Shown: piece by piece, positions 21,517 to 33,124 of the stretch
How positions within the stretch are numbered: position 1 is the stretch's first letter
Layout of the letters: each line of letters opens with the position of its first letter
Assembly: GCA_963971285.1 (NCBI GenBank)
Contig: OZ020255.1
Span: 4,278,001 to 4,342,000 of the forward strand
Direction: 5' to 3'
Source: Astropecten irregularis
Taxonomy: Eukaryota; Echinodermata; Asteroidea; Paxillosida; Astropectinidae
Length of the DNA: 64,000 nucleotides
Position numbers and translations under genes: made by a program
Notes under the pieces: model-generated
The model's input: the letters and a program-made list of their open reading frames with translations, nothing else
Databases searched by the model: none
Told to the model about the DNA's origin: nothing

Positions 21517-21863
21517 TTTGGTAAGAGACCAAAACAGAAATGTTCACAGATTTACCTAGAACTTATTACAGGGTATGAAGATGGTGCTGGTAGAAACATA
21601 CCGTTAAATTTTGTCCGCCTAAAATGTTTTATTTATTCAGAAATTAGTGAAACAAAGACCGAAAATCTTTTTGATCTTTTAAAAGATCAAAAATAAAAGA
21701 GAAAAAGAGTTAAGAAATACTACGGCCGTTTTTCACGATTTTCTCAAGAAGTGGAAACCGTATGGGACTGAAATTTTCACAGATGACTGTGACTGTATCT
21801 TCCTTGATATTTTTGCCAACGAATCTGTATTTCTTTGACAAAAACCAAAGTATGATATTACCT
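21517..21863. mobile_element. TTAA MITE, single copy
   Basis: Same family as 18010-18408. The right end is CCAAAGTATGATATTACCT followed by TTAA (21864-21867). The left end is degraded beside TTAATTAA (21509-21516). Confidence 0.65.
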
Positions 21864-21867
21864 TTAA

Positions 21868-22115
21868 CAGTGGGCGACTACTAGTTACGTAATGCAATGA
21901 ATTTGAATGGTATTGGACCAGACCTAACTGCTTTCGCAAGGCGAGTCAAGCTGTTTTTTTTGTATATTTGATTTCGCTCTCGTCCAATATTGTAGAAGAA
22001 TGGTTACGATAGAAATTACCGTTGTTGGCTTGCAAGCGAGGATTTCTTGCTTAAAACGATTAAATTTAGCAAACAAACCGTCTAAAAAAATATCCGATTC
22101 CTGTAACACCTTAGT
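21868..22115 (-). pseudogene. Exon-like protein fragment of unknown family (deleted copy)
   Basis: The minus strand encodes a coherent stretch (residues such as LDGLFAKFNRFKQEILACKP and ILLQYWTRAKSNIQKKQLD) conserved at 31.6-31.7 and 60.1-60.27 kb. In this copy about 235 bp are deleted between two GAGT words. An upstream TTACAG and a downstream CAG|GTAAAC (in the other copies) look like splice sites. I do not recognise the family; it may be a relic of a host gene or of a transposon. Confidence 0.3.
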
Positions 22116-22429
22116 ACGGGAGTGATTTTTGCCGACAAAATTAGTTGATGCCAGCAGCTAATTTAATCATAATGAAATCAGCGGTATTATAGCTACGTAG
22201 CTTTGCTAATGTAGGCAACATAAAGGTCCCCAATAGTCGCTCCTCGGATAATAAGAAAATCGAGATCAAATGAACAAGACTTCGGTCGCGGATATTGAAA
22301 AAAAAGTTTTATATTCAGCTTAATTCAATCTTTTCATAGATGTCAATTAAAAAGGCCTACACCGTACAAGTACGGAGTATGACAGTTCGAAGTCTGTCAG
22401 CGGCGACCGCATGCTGTGTGCAATAATGA

Positions 22430-22553
22430 GGTACGACTTGACTCGGGTACGACTTAACCTGGGTACGAGTTAACTTGGGTACGAGATGACCTGGGTACGA
22501 GTTGACTTGGGTGTCATTTTTGGGGTACGACTTCACTTGGGTACGACTTGACC
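22430..22553. repeat. Short tandem repeat of GGGTACGASTTRACYT type (about 7 units)
   Basis: Imperfect 16-17-bp units alternate TACGACTTGAC, TACGAGTTAAC and TACGAGATGAC, interrupted by GTGTCATTTTTGGG. The same array is at 32031-32154 and 60578-60702. Confidence 0.85.
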
Positions 22554-22691
22554 CATTTCGCGTACTTCGTGCATTGGAAATAAAAAAAAGGAATTGCTAC
22601 AGTACAATCCTTCAATAAACTGACAAAGATTTTACTGACAAAGTGTTATATAATTGTATAATATTCCGTGAAGCAATCACGACATTTGATA

Positions 22692-23185
22692 TGGCCGAGT
22701 GGTTAGGGAATGGGACTTTGAATTACCTGTCCCGGGTTCGAGCCCTGTGCGGTTTCGGTGATTTTGTTTTGAATGTTTTTCACCTGTTAATTTTCTGGTA
22801 TAAATGGTTTTAGAAACTGCCTGGATGTCACCAAAGCTTGTGGCTCGGTTGGATAAGCGATGGTACCACCGCTCAGACTTTCGGCAGTCTGGGTTCGATT
22901 CTCCGATCCTGATCGACTCTCTGATAATGAATGGAACATGGCATGTGCGGACCCTGGCACCGCGATGGTCCAGGGGCCGCCTTGTTTCTCCCTCTTAGTC
23001 CTTCAGAGCTTTGCATGTCAGGCTAAGGTCTCAATGGTGGGGAGGATATGCAGTAGTGGGCTTGCCAGTAAACCACATGGGTACTATATGGGAGCCGGTA
23101 AGCCGGGTGAAAGAATCCCGGTGAGTCGCGTGCCCCTGAACACCTGGCGGGTCTGCTTAACTCTTGCTTTTTTTTCTTTCTTTTT
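22692..23185 (+). mobile_element. SINE with two tRNA-like heads, copy 2
   Basis: Same composite as 13158-13640, with both box pairs intact (first box A at 22692). It ends in a T-rich tail. Confidence 0.8.
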
Positions 23186-23544
23186 TGAAAATTAATGTCA
23201 GGAGGAACAGTTGTTTTTTTATAACTCTGTTAAATTTTCTAATCACAGATTTTTCAAGTTACGGCGCACACCTAAATGATTTAAAAACAAATTAAATAAT
23301 TAATTTGACGTTTTATTTTATTTTGTCTGTCTTTCTGGTGGTCGGGCGTGCTGTGTATAGACACAGCCCGTTATGCACGCAGTAAAAGTATCAAAGATGG
23401 CCGTTATCGATCCATCCCATGGAAACAAAGCTATACATGTACGTACCTGAAAGAGTGAAAGCTGCATCCTTTAATTTCCACATTGAAATCTGCAAATTTT
23501 CACAGTTTTATTTCAATTTCCTTGAATTTATGCCGATTCCATGT
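23186..23544. other. No gene seen; SINE-Gypsy interval
   Basis: AT-rich interval, including GTATAGACACAGCCCG next to GGGCGTGCTGT. Equivalent to 13641-13985. Confidence 0.5.
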
Positions 23545-23957
23545 TGGTCGTAGTCGTCCTTAGGTCGTCGGTAGGCATCCCTCTGGGCCGGCTGCATTGA
23601 GGCGCCGATAGTCAACGCAGAACCGAACACTTCCCGCCTTTCTTCCAGACCAATACAATTGGTGACGCCCACGGTCCTGATGATGGCCTAATGATTCTTT
23701 TTTCGAGCATCGACTGGATCTCCTTCTCAGCTACAGCCCTTTGCTGAATTGGCAAGCGCCGAACAGCCTGGTTGCTTAATTGGAGCAGCACTCTCCGTTT
23801 CAATCCGGTGTTTGGCCAGTTGTGTGCACCCCAAGTCTCCCTTGCTGGACGAGAACTGATGCTGATACCGGATCAACAGATCTCTAAACTGACATTGTTC
23901 TCCTTCGTCCAGGTCACCAGAGCCCCTTTGGTACATGTCCTCTAAATGTGATGGCAC
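23545..23957 (-). pseudogene. Gypsy reverse-transcriptase N-terminal fragment (copy b)
   Basis: The linker ([33 protein letters not shown]) and the first RT motif ([20 protein letters not shown]) are typical of Ty3/Gypsy pol. The catalytic YxDD region is not present. A frame change near 23800 separates linker and RT. Confidence 0.75.
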
Positions 23958-23968
23958 TGCAATACACC

Positions 23969-24119
23969 TGTAGTGTATTTGTGGGTTAATTAGTTATTTG
24001 ACGGAAACAACGTGTTTAACCAAGAGCTGCCATATTGAAAGGTGGTTTATTTTATATCACAACCGCATAAGGCATATGCGTAATAGTGCGCATGCGTATT
24101 GGTAGCACAGTACATTACA
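23969..24119 (-). mobile_element. 151-bp solo LTR with 5-bp target duplication
   Basis: The termini are TGTAGTG ... CATTACA. Flanking ACACC occurs at 23964-23968 and again at 24120-24124. The unoccupied site reads GAGACACCACTTCAC in copy c (33545-33559). On the minus strand it contains ATATAAAATAAACC (TATA and polyadenylation-like). It belongs to a different family from the LTR at 27538. A TG...CA form with a 5-bp duplication fits Ty3/Gypsy. Confidence 0.8.
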
Positions 24120-24675
24120 ACACCCCTACCCATGGCTATCACTACTGTCCTCCGAAGTGACTAGATTTACATATTCCATCACCTCTGACCAGGGTGGCAT
24201 GGTCACTGGTCAGGTTCAGCAGTCTTACTGGTACCGTCTTGTCAATCGTGCTCACTAGTGATGAGGCTACCGTGAGGCTATTCCTCTGTGTCGACTTGAA
24301 TGTCGGCTTAATTATCCCATATGCTACACAAATGTCACTTTCCCCTAGGCTTCCGGCTACGATCATTTCTGTCTATGGTGGGTCAACAACTGTTTCCTTA
24401 ACAGTTACGCGGCAGCAACGCGGCTGCTGCGCTGTATCCCTCAGGGGGTATCACGGTCCCTTCCCACTCCAGATTCTTCACGTCAATTACGCAACTCTGT
24501 GATCACAGGAAATCTAGCCATAAAAGAACATCATTGCTAATGTCAGCCAATGATAAACGTAAATACCACTTGTTTGCCTCCCATCTGGAGGTCGGCAGTC
24601 ACTTCTCCGATGACGGTCAAATGATTATCATCAGCGAGACGAACTTGAACGTTCGTACCTGCTATGCCAGTCCTG

Positions 24676-24861
24676 TCATCTGTAGACCATCTGCACGACT
24701 CGGTCAGACACAATTAATGCTATCGCTCCAGTGTCAATCAATGCCACCACATCTACACCATTGACGACGGCATCCATCATGTGTAGTCCTTTACCAACAA
24801 CAGTCACATTCATGGTTTTTAAACTTGTCATTGGCCCCTCTGGTCTTGTCTTGGGCCTCAC
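24676..24861 (-). pseudogene. Gypsy protease fragment (copy b)
   Basis: DVVALIDTGAIALIVSDRVV contains the DTG active site. The residues after DTG differ from copy a (AIAL versus AAAS). It is frame-broken downstream. Confidence 0.75.
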
Positions 24862-24870
24862 ACTCGACTT

Positions 24871-26648
24871 CTAACAGTTTCCCGGTTTCTTATTGAAGTT
24901 TGTCGGCGACTGAGTAACTACTGGCGCTGCCTCACTACTTGTGTTTCCGGTAAGCTGGGGGCAATTCGGCTTTATATGTCCGTATTTTTGACAATTGCAG
25001 CACTGGAGGTTCTTCCCGTCTGGCTGTCGACCTTTCCCTTTGTAGCGGCGATTCATTGCTTTCTGGAGTTTCTGCAGCTGGCTAGACATCGCCCATATCT
25101 GTTGGGTTCCGACTGGGCACTGGCGCTGCAAACTTTTGTTGGCTCTGGTGCGGAACGTGCCTTTTCAGCTTTTTGTAAGGCCTCCAGCTCCACTGCTCCG
25201 GCAACGGCGTCGTCTAGAGTCGTAGTTTGCATTTGGATAACGCGTATTCTTATTTCGCCGTCTGTCAAGGCATCCAGAAAATGGTCTCTGGCCATGCGGT
25301 CTGGACTGTCTGACGAAAGATCCACATAAACCTTATCCACTAGTCGTATTATATCCTTGCCAAATTCTACTACGCTCTCTGTAGTCATTTGTCTACGGCT
25401 CCTCAGTTGAGCTCTGAGTAGTTCCAGTCTTCCCGTTGGGTCAAAACGTGCCTGCAGGGCCTTTACCAGTTGTTGGTAGTCTTTTGTCGTTTCCGTCGGG
25501 AGACTGCCTAAAATGTGTTGAGCGACACCGGTTAATAACACGGCTAGGTATTGCAGCTTATCCTGCTCCTTCCAGCCGTTCAATTCTGCACAAAGTTCGA
25601 AGTGCTTGTGATAAGCAGTCCAGGATGTCTTTCTGTCGTAACGGTCGGGTTTCACAAGAGGTCTCTCTCTTGCTCGAGGAACACCTCTCGGATCGTTTGG
25701 ATTTCCCTCAAGCCTTGTGGCAGGCTCAGTTGTACTTCGCACCAATGCTGGATCAATTGAAACAGTGGTTTCACCGCCTGGTCTCATCGGTGTCCTGGTA
25801 TGGATCCCTGATAATACCTGTGGGACACCTAGTGAAGGTACCTGGCAGTGGGTGGATTCTTGGTTGCAGGCAGAATGCACTTCTGAGCCTCGGCTAGGCT
25901 CTCCGTTTACACGCTCCTTCGAAAACCACCGAGCTGCACCGGGATTACTATCTCCATGTATTACAGACCTACTGGCCCCAGGCCGCGAATCGCGTGAAAA
26001 CTGCGGTCGCCACATGGTTCTACACTCCGGCCGCTGCGGTATGTTGCTGGTTCAGTCAAAGGAAAGTTGCAAACCCGGTCCGTCTTGTCGTGTGGCGCAA
26101 AGTGTACCCTGATGGTAGGCTCATTGACAGTATAGGAACGGGGCGTCGACTCATGTCTACCAGCTATGTCCATTTCAGCCGACCTATTACTAGACGAGTG
26201 GTTGAGTCCGGCAGGTTGTACACCAGGGGTTCTGTGTACCATTGGCTCGAAACCAAATTGTTGACAGACGGTTTACAGCTAATTCATCATCGGGATAACT
26301 ACGGTAGGGAAGATGTCCGACGCTGTCTGCTGACTGGAATAAGAGTGAATCTCCATTCCTGTCTGGTGTACCCTGTATTTCGTAGGTGTCCTGCCAGTTC
26401 ACTGTCCTTGGTCGTGCTGACTCCGTCAGGCTATTCGGCTCTACGCACCTTGGTACACTGCGGGTATTTAAAGGTGGGTGTGTGTCACCAGTATGGTTTA
26501 AAGCAATCTGACTCTCGATGCTCCTTGACATGACTTCTATTTCCCTGGTTACTTCCTCAAGTTCCCTAGTCAAACGTTCATAAAGATCACGGTTGCTAGC
26601 TAGGGTATTGTAGGGGGCACTAACGTTATCTCCGGTAGCATAATCCAT
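24871..26648 (-). pseudogene. Gypsy gag (copy b), nearly complete but frame-broken
   Basis: Start ATG at 26646-26648. The N-terminal segment (LYERLTRELEEVTREIEVMS) is probably coiled coil. It is followed by a Pro/Arg-rich region, the capsid-like core within 25053-26015 (KTSWTAYHKHFELCAELNGW, LQARFDPTGRLELLRAQL, VVEFGKDIIRLVDK) and a CCHC knuckle (CCNCQKYGHIKPNC) ahead of the protease. Three frame changes are needed to read the whole, so it is dead. Confidence 0.78.
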
Positions 26649-26784
26649 CTTGGGTTTCTGGCTGGTATTCTCGCAAACCGGTCTGCTATGGAATATTCTG
26701 GCTCTCTGAGCGACTGTGAAATCTCCGGCCGGTTACTCAGCACTCCGAGCGGCTCTAGAATTGCCGGGTATAGTATTCTGGCTA

Positions 26785-27312
26785 TCCGGGCGGTTCTGTA
26801 CTCTCCGGCCGGTGTCTCGCTAGTACAGGCGTCTCTGTACTCTCCGGTCGGTGTCTCGCCAGTCCAAGCGCCTCTGTACTCTCCGGCCGGTGTCTCCCTA
26901 TTCCGGGCGGCTCTGTACTCTCCGGTTGGTGTCTCGCCAGTCCGGGCGGCTCTGTACTCTCCGGCCGGTGTCTCACTAGTCCGGGCGGCTCTGTACTCTC
27001 CGGTCAGTGTCTCACTAGTCCGGGCGGCTCTGTACTCTGCAGTCGGTGTCTCACTAGTCCGGGCGGCTCTGTACTCTCCGGCCGGTGTCTCACTAGTCCG
27101 GGCGGCTCTGTACTCTCCGGTCGGTGTCTCACTAGTCCGGGCGGCTCTGTACTCTGCAGTCGGTGTCTCACTAGTCCGGGCGGCTCTGTACTCTCCGGCC
27201 GGTGTCTCACTAGTTCGGCCGGCTCTGTACTCTGCGGCCGGTGTCTCACTAGTCCGGGCGGCTCTGTACTCTCCGGTCAGTGTCTCGCTAGTCCGAGTGG
27301 CTATGGACTCTC
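26785..27312. repeat. Short 39-bp minisatellite, leader of Gypsy copy b (about 13 units)
   Basis: Same placement and variants as 16786-17312. On the minus strand one frame reads through all units as a 13-residue repeat (SETPTGEYRAART type) and ends at 26600, overlapping the gag start, so it could act as an upstream reading frame. No evidence of translation. Confidence 0.93.
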
Positions 27313-27537
27313 CGGACAGTGCCATACGCGCGTATACACGGCCGTCTAACGGCCGGAGCAACCAGGAACGGTTAACACGGCTAGCATTATGACACCAACC
27401 CTACGTCAATAAATACATTAATTGTCCGATTCCGTAAGTGCTAACGGCTCGGTTGTCACCACTGCCGACCTGAAATTTTTGTATTTAGCATGGAGCAAAA
27501 ATAAAACACAGAATTCAAATCCCAACGTTGTCACCAA

Positions 27538-27776
27538 TGTAACGCAACTGGGCGATCTACGGACTTTTTCTGGCTTGCGTCGATGGCTTAATGCTCGGAC
27601 AAGAATTACCGATGGAACAGGTTAATTAATAAGTGTAGAACACTCAACGGACATGGCAACAATTAGGAGGATCACTGATGAATAAGGAACAATGGGTGGA
27701 AACTAAATATACCGTCTTGGTACTCTCTGCCCATTTATTCTGATAAGGATGATTCGACAATGATCATTTATTTACA
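27538..27776 (-). repeat. LTR of Gypsy copy b (239 bp)
   Basis: Near-identical to 17535-17772: TGTAACGC ... TTTACA, with TTGGTGACAACGTTGGGATT just inside on the minus strand. Confidence 0.5.
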
Positions 27777-28013
27777 GTGTGATTTGAAGAAGTAGGCCTA
27801 TATAGATGCTGTTCCCACGGTGCCTGGCCCAAGTCTGACACATGAAACCAGTGCGCGCCTACTCGCCTAGCGCACCCCAGACTCAACGATAGGCCGGAAA
27901 CCCAACCTAAAACAAGTTCACGCTCGTCCGCTCCGAGTTCGTGACGTTTGTCACAATATGATGTCAGTCGCTTTTTCCCCTTGTTTTGCATTTCGAGAGC
28001 AAACGCCGTTTAA

Positions 28014-28720
28014 TGGTAATTTCATACTTTGGTTTTTGTTAAAGTTAGAATCATAGGACTACTTTGGTAAGAAACCAAAACAGAAATGTTCACAAATTTA
28101 CTTAGAAATTTCAGGGTATTAAGATGGTGCTGGTAGAAACCCTACCGGTAAAATTGTTCCGCCTAAAATTGTGTACTTATCTAGAAATTAGTAAAACAAC
28201 CACCGAAAATCTGTTTGATCTTTGAAAAGATCAAAAATAAAAGAGAACAGAATTAAGGAATACTGTGGCCGTTTTTCATGATTTTCTCAAAAAGTGGGCA
28301 CCGAATGGGACTGTTATTTTCACAGATTTCTGCGACTGCATCTTCCTTGACATTCTATTTTCTGCCCATGAATCTGTACTTCTTTGACAAAAACCAAAGT
28401 ATGATACTACCTTTAAAGAAATGCAGATCCATGGGCAAATTATTATAAAAGATACAGTAACAATCATCTGTGAAATTCCCAGTCCCAATGTGCCCATTTT
28501 TGAGAAAACGGTGCAAAACGGCCACACTATCTTTTAAAATCCTTTTCACCGCTATTTAAAAAGAGCAAAATTGTTTTTCAATTGTTTTTACTCTTTTTTT
28601 TTTTTTTTATATAAATACAGCTTTTCATACAGAAAAATGGTAACGGTATGTTTCTTCCATCACCATCTTTATACCCTGTAAGTTATACGTAAATCTGTGG
28701 AGATTTATGTTTCGGTATAG
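28014..28720. mobile_element. Inverted MITE pair, copy 2
   Basis: The complete MITE is 28014-28412, with TTAA at 28010-28013 and 28413-28416. A partial inverted copy follows, as at 18010-18716. Confidence 0.75.
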
Positions 28721-28931
28721 GCCCAGACCTACCTAAGTCCTTTTCGTAATCTCGCATGTGGCTCCAGTCTGAGTGTGCAGTGAAGCAAATTGCATTGTGA
28801 AACAGTGTGTGCTAAAAAGTTATTAGTGTGCACCACACTATTTAAAATAGCTCAAGCTATTCCGTGTACCATCAAATGTTTTTTAAATATGCAATTTGGG
28901 GGGTCATGCAATTATATATTGTGTAATTATG

Positions 28932-30483
28932 ACAAAAGCATACCCGTGCTCCCAGTTGGCATCAACGAACGCCTCATAAAACTGCGCATCCCCCTCAGCA
29001 AGTCAAGATACCTCAGAATCATCAGTGTATATGCACCCACGCTAACGAGCCCAGACAATACCAAAGAGCTGTTCTACGAGCAACTTGACCAGGTCATTAG
29101 GTCAACTCCTCAAAATGACAAACTCGCCATCCTTGGGGACCTCAATGCCAGAGTAGGAAGAGACTACTGCAACTGGGAAGGTGTTCTCGGCAGACATTGC
29201 GTAGGTAAGGTCAACGACAACGGCCTGCTCCTCCTCAGCAAGTGTGCGGAACATAATCTCTGCATCACCAACACCTTGTTCAGGATGCCTGACAAGTAGA
29301 AGACCACCTGGATGAACCCAAGATCAAACCACTGGCACATGATCGATTTCGTCATAGTACGCCAACGTGACATCAAGGATGTACGGGTGACCCGCGTCAT
29401 GAGAGGCGCCGAATCCTGGACTGACCACAGGCTGGTCAGGGCCATACTGACCCTGCATATATCACCGCCCCACAGAAACCGACCCAAGACTACCAGGGCC
29501 TCTTACAATGTTGCCAGACTGAAGGACCCGGCCTACCTTTCACTGTTCCAACAACTTCTTGACATAAAGTTGCAAGACGGTCTGCCCCCGAATACGGAAC
29601 TGAAAAATGGTCCTTTTTCAGGGATACGGTTGCTGAGACTGCAAATGACGTCCTCGGATCAAAGAACAGAACCCATGAAGACTGGTTTGACGAGAATGAT
29701 GCAAAGATCAAAGAAGTCCTCCTTGCAAAGAACAAGTCTTACACTGAGTGGCAGAATGACCCATCCTCCATCGCCAAACGCACGAGATTCAAGACTGTTC
29801 AGGCAAAAGTGCAGTCTGACTTACGTCTGATGCAGGACAAAGCGGCCGAAGTTCAATGTTACGCAGACTCCAACAACTCCAAGAAGTTCTTCATCTCGCT
29901 GAAGTCAGTCTTCGGCCCCTCCACATCAGGCCGCTCTCCACTGCAGTCCTCAGATGGCGTAACCCTGATCAAAGACCAAGAAGGGCTCAGCAAGCGTTGG
30001 CAAGAACACTTTAGCAACTTGCTCAACAGACCCTCATCAGTCGATCCATACTTGGAATCCGCTGGCAGGATCGTGTTACAAACATCGAGGTTCTGGATCG
30101 TGCGCACTCAACAAGTGTTCATGCTGATCAAGACCCAGCTCCGATGGGTGGGGCATGTCATCCGCATGGAGGAGCACCGCATGGCAAGGTGTCTGCTGTG
30201 TGGAGAGCTCCTGCAGGTTAGAAGAAACCAAGGCCGTCCAAAGAAGCGATTCAAGGACACTGTGAAAGCCAACCTCCAGTGGTGTCAGATAAAATCCAAG
30301 GAGCCAGAGGAGTGTGCCAGCAATCGACCATCATGGAGGGCCTCAATCCACAAGGCTGCTGCCAATTTTGAGATTACTCGTTGCCAGAAGCTAGCTGCTG
30401 CCAGATACCAACGACATAGAGCAGTAGCAGCAGTAATCACAACAGTTCCAGTGTCCCCACTGTTCCAGACTGTGCGCTTCTAG
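28932..30483 (+). pseudogene. Decayed LINE, copy b
   Basis: Same structure as 18928-20467: endonuclease with the same TAG (29297-29299), the same frameshift, the same loss of the RT core and the same C-terminal tail. It differs by 9 extra bases at 30118-30126 before the tail (in frame) and by GCCAAAGAAGCG where copy a has lost one lysine codon. The shared lesions show that the deletion predates duplication of the block. Confidence 0.8.
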
Positions 30484-30908
30484 ACTTGGGTTGCAGAGTC
30501 ACCTCCGTATACACTGATGAGTTCCATCAATGTGTCAATGTCTTCTTGGGATCCGAAGGAAAACCACCACAATTATGACTGCTTATCACAACCTGGGGGT
30601 TCAGTGTTTCAGCATGTTGTAGAAACTTGGGACATTTTGGTTTAAAATGTGGCCCTACATTGTTTTGAACGTGGAGGGTTGCTTCGTGAAAAGTGGTAGC
30701 AAGTCGGTTATGGAAAAAGGACATCATGGCTCGAACCCGGTGCACGCGACTCAGAATCCCTGATTTTTTCAAGACGTACTTATTTTTCTTGTTGTGCCAC
30801 TCGTCAGTTATAAGTAATTGTATAAACGGCAGCGATTTTTTGTTGGGGGGGGGGTTAACTTTTTAAGTTACGGCTAACACCTATGATTAAACAAGAATAG
30901 TTAATTAA
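30484..30908. other. LINE tail joined to half of the tRNA-like hairpin
   Basis: GGAAAAAGGACA is joined directly to TCATGGCTCGAACCCGG at about 30724. Relative to 20.7-21.33 kb, about 620 bp and the left hairpin arm are missing; the right arm survives at 30728-30760. No gene. Confidence 0.75.
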
Positions 30909-31255
30909 TTTGGTAAGAGACCAAAACAGAAATGTTCACAGATTTACCTAGAACTTATTACAGGGTATGAAGATGGTGCTGGTAGAAACATACCGTTAAA
31001 TTTTGTCCGCCTAAAATGTTTTATTTATTCAGAAATTAGTGAAACAAAGACCGAAAATCTTTTTGATCTTTTAAAAGATCAAAAATAAAAGAGAAAAAGA
31101 GTTAAGAAATACTACGGCCGTTTTTCACGATTTTCTCAAGAAGTGGCCACCGTATGGGACTGAAATTTTCACAGATGACTGTGACTGTATCTTCCTTGAT
31201 ATTTTTGCCAACGAATCTGTATTTCTTTGACAAAAACCAAAGTATGATATTACCT
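30909..31255. mobile_element. TTAA MITE, single copy
   Basis: Equivalent of 21517-21863, with right TTAA at 31256-31259. Confidence 0.65.
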
Positions 31256-31259
31256 TTAA

Positions 31260-31710
31260 CAGTGGGCGACTACTAGTTACGTAATGCAATGAATTTCAAT
31301 GGTGTTGGACCAGACCTAACTGCTGTCGCAAGGCGAGTGCGTCGATTTGGAAAGATTTCAAAAGCTCTTTGTACCACTTTCTTTTGAGGGTTGATTTAGC
31401 ATGCAGGCCGTCGTACAATTGTGAGAAATCGTTGCGTAATGTAGTATAATACCCCAGCCTTATTCTTACGCTTACTAGGCTGTCTAATGCAAGTGTGCCA
31501 AGAATAATACAGATCTAATACTTGTGTTTACCTGATCTATCAAGGAGTCAAGCTGTTTTTTTGTATATTTGATTTCGCTCTCGTCCAATATTGTAGAAGA
31601 ATGGTTACGATAGAAATTACCGTTGTTGGCTTGCAAGCGAGGATTTCTCGCTTAAAACGATTAAATTTAGCAAACAAACCGTCTAAAGAAATATCCGATT
31701 CCTGTAACAC
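31260..31710 (-). pseudogene. Exon-like protein fragments of unknown family
   Basis: The minus strand shows two coherent protein stretches. The upstream one (about 31560-31710; AKFNRFKREILACKP, LLQYWTRAKSN) ends at GATCAG|GTAAAC. The other (about 31260-31480; LYDGLHAKSTLKRKWYKELL, QIDALALRQQLGL) runs up to the MITE, which sits in its TTAA. The intervening about 100 bases contain stops and could be an intron. An A-run of one base less than in the other copies breaks the frame. Family not recognised. Confidence 0.35.
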
Positions 31711-32030
31711 CTTAGTACGGGAGTGATTTTTGCCGACAAAATTAGTTGATGCCAGCAGCTAATTTAATCATAATGAAATCAGCGGTATTATAGCTACGTA
31801 GCTTTGCTAATGTAGGCAACATAAAGGTCCCCAATAGTCGCTCCTCGGATAATAAGAAAATCGAGATCAAATGAACAAGACTTCGGTCGCGGATATTGAT
31901 CAAAACGTTTTATATTCAGCTTAATTCAATCTTTTCATAGATGTCAATTAAATAGGCCTACACCGTACAAGTACGGAGTATGACAGTTCGAAGTCTGTCA
32001 GCGGCGACCGCATGCTGTGTGCAATAATGA

Positions 32031-32154
32031 GGTACGACTTGACTCGGGTACGACTTAACCTGGGTACGAGTTAACTTGGGTACGAGATGACCTGGGTACG
32101 AGTTGACTTGGGTGTCATTTTTGGGGTACGACTTCACTTGGGTACGACTTGACC
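32031..32154. repeat. Short TACGACTTGAC-type tandem repeat
   Basis: Same as 22430-22553. Confidence 0.85.
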
Positions 32155-32292
32155 CATTTCGCGTACTTCGTGCATTGGAAATAAAAAAAAGGAATTGCTA
32201 CAGTACAATCCTTCAATAAACTGACAAAGATTTTACTGACAAAGTGTTATATAATTGTATAATATGCCGTGAAGCAATCACGACATTTGATA

Positions 32293-32785
32293 TGGCCGAG
32301 TGGTTAGGGAATGGGGCTTTGAATTACCTGTCCCGGGTTCGAGCCCTGTGCGGTTTCGGTGATTTTGTTTTGAATGTTTTTCACCTGTTAATTGTCTGGT
32401 ATAAATGGTTTTAGAAACTGCCTGGATGTCACCAAAGCTTGTGGCTCGGTTGGATAAGCGATGGTACCACCGCTCAGACTTTCGGCAGTCTGGGTTCGAT
32501 TCTCCGATCCTGACTCTCTGATAATGAATGGAACATGGCATGTGCGGACCCTGGCACCGCGATGGTCCAGGGGCCGCCTTGTTTCTCCCTCTTAGTCCTT
32601 CAGAGCTTTGCATGTCAGGCTAAGGTCTCAATGGTGGGGAGGATATGCAGTAGTCGGCTTGCCAGTAAGCCACATGGGTACTATATGGGAGCCGGTAAGC
32701 CGGGTGAAAGAATCCCGGTGAGTCGCGTGCCCCTGAACACCTGGCGGTCTGCTTAACTCTTGCTTTTTTTCTTTTTTTTTGAAAA
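32293..32785 (+). mobile_element. SINE with two tRNA-like heads, copy 3
   Basis: Both A/B box pairs are intact. A deletion of GATCGA after the second head distinguishes this copy and the one at 60840. Confidence 0.8.
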
Positions 32786-33124
32786 TTAATGTCAGGAGGA
32801 ACAGTTGTTTTTTTTATAACTCTGTTAAATTTTCTAATCAGAGATTTTTGAAGTTACGGCGCACACCTAAATGATTTAAAAACAAATTAAATAATTAATT
32901 TGACATTTTATTTTATTTTGTCTGTCTGTCTGGTGGTCGGGCGGGCTGTGTATAGACACAGCCCGTTATGCACGCAGTAAAAGTATCAAAGATGTCCGTT
33001 ATCGATCCATCCCATGGAAACAAAGCTATACATGTACGTATACCTGAAAGAGTAAAAGCTGCATCCTTTAATTTCCACACGGAAATCTGCAAACTTTCAC
33101 AGTTTTATTACAATTTCCTTGAAT

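Larger units (their letters stand above)
23545..27776 (-). mobile_element. Decayed Ty3/Gypsy-type LTR element, copy b (most complete)
   Basis: Minus-strand order: LTR (27538-27776), primer-binding-like site, leader minisatellite, gag from ATG 26646-26648, CCHC knuckle, protease, linker and first part of reverse transcriptase. It stops before the catalytic RT motifs. RNase H, integrase and the 3' LTR are missing. A foreign solo LTR sits in the linker (23969-24119). It is the best template for reconstructing the structure of the other copies. Confidence 0.8.
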
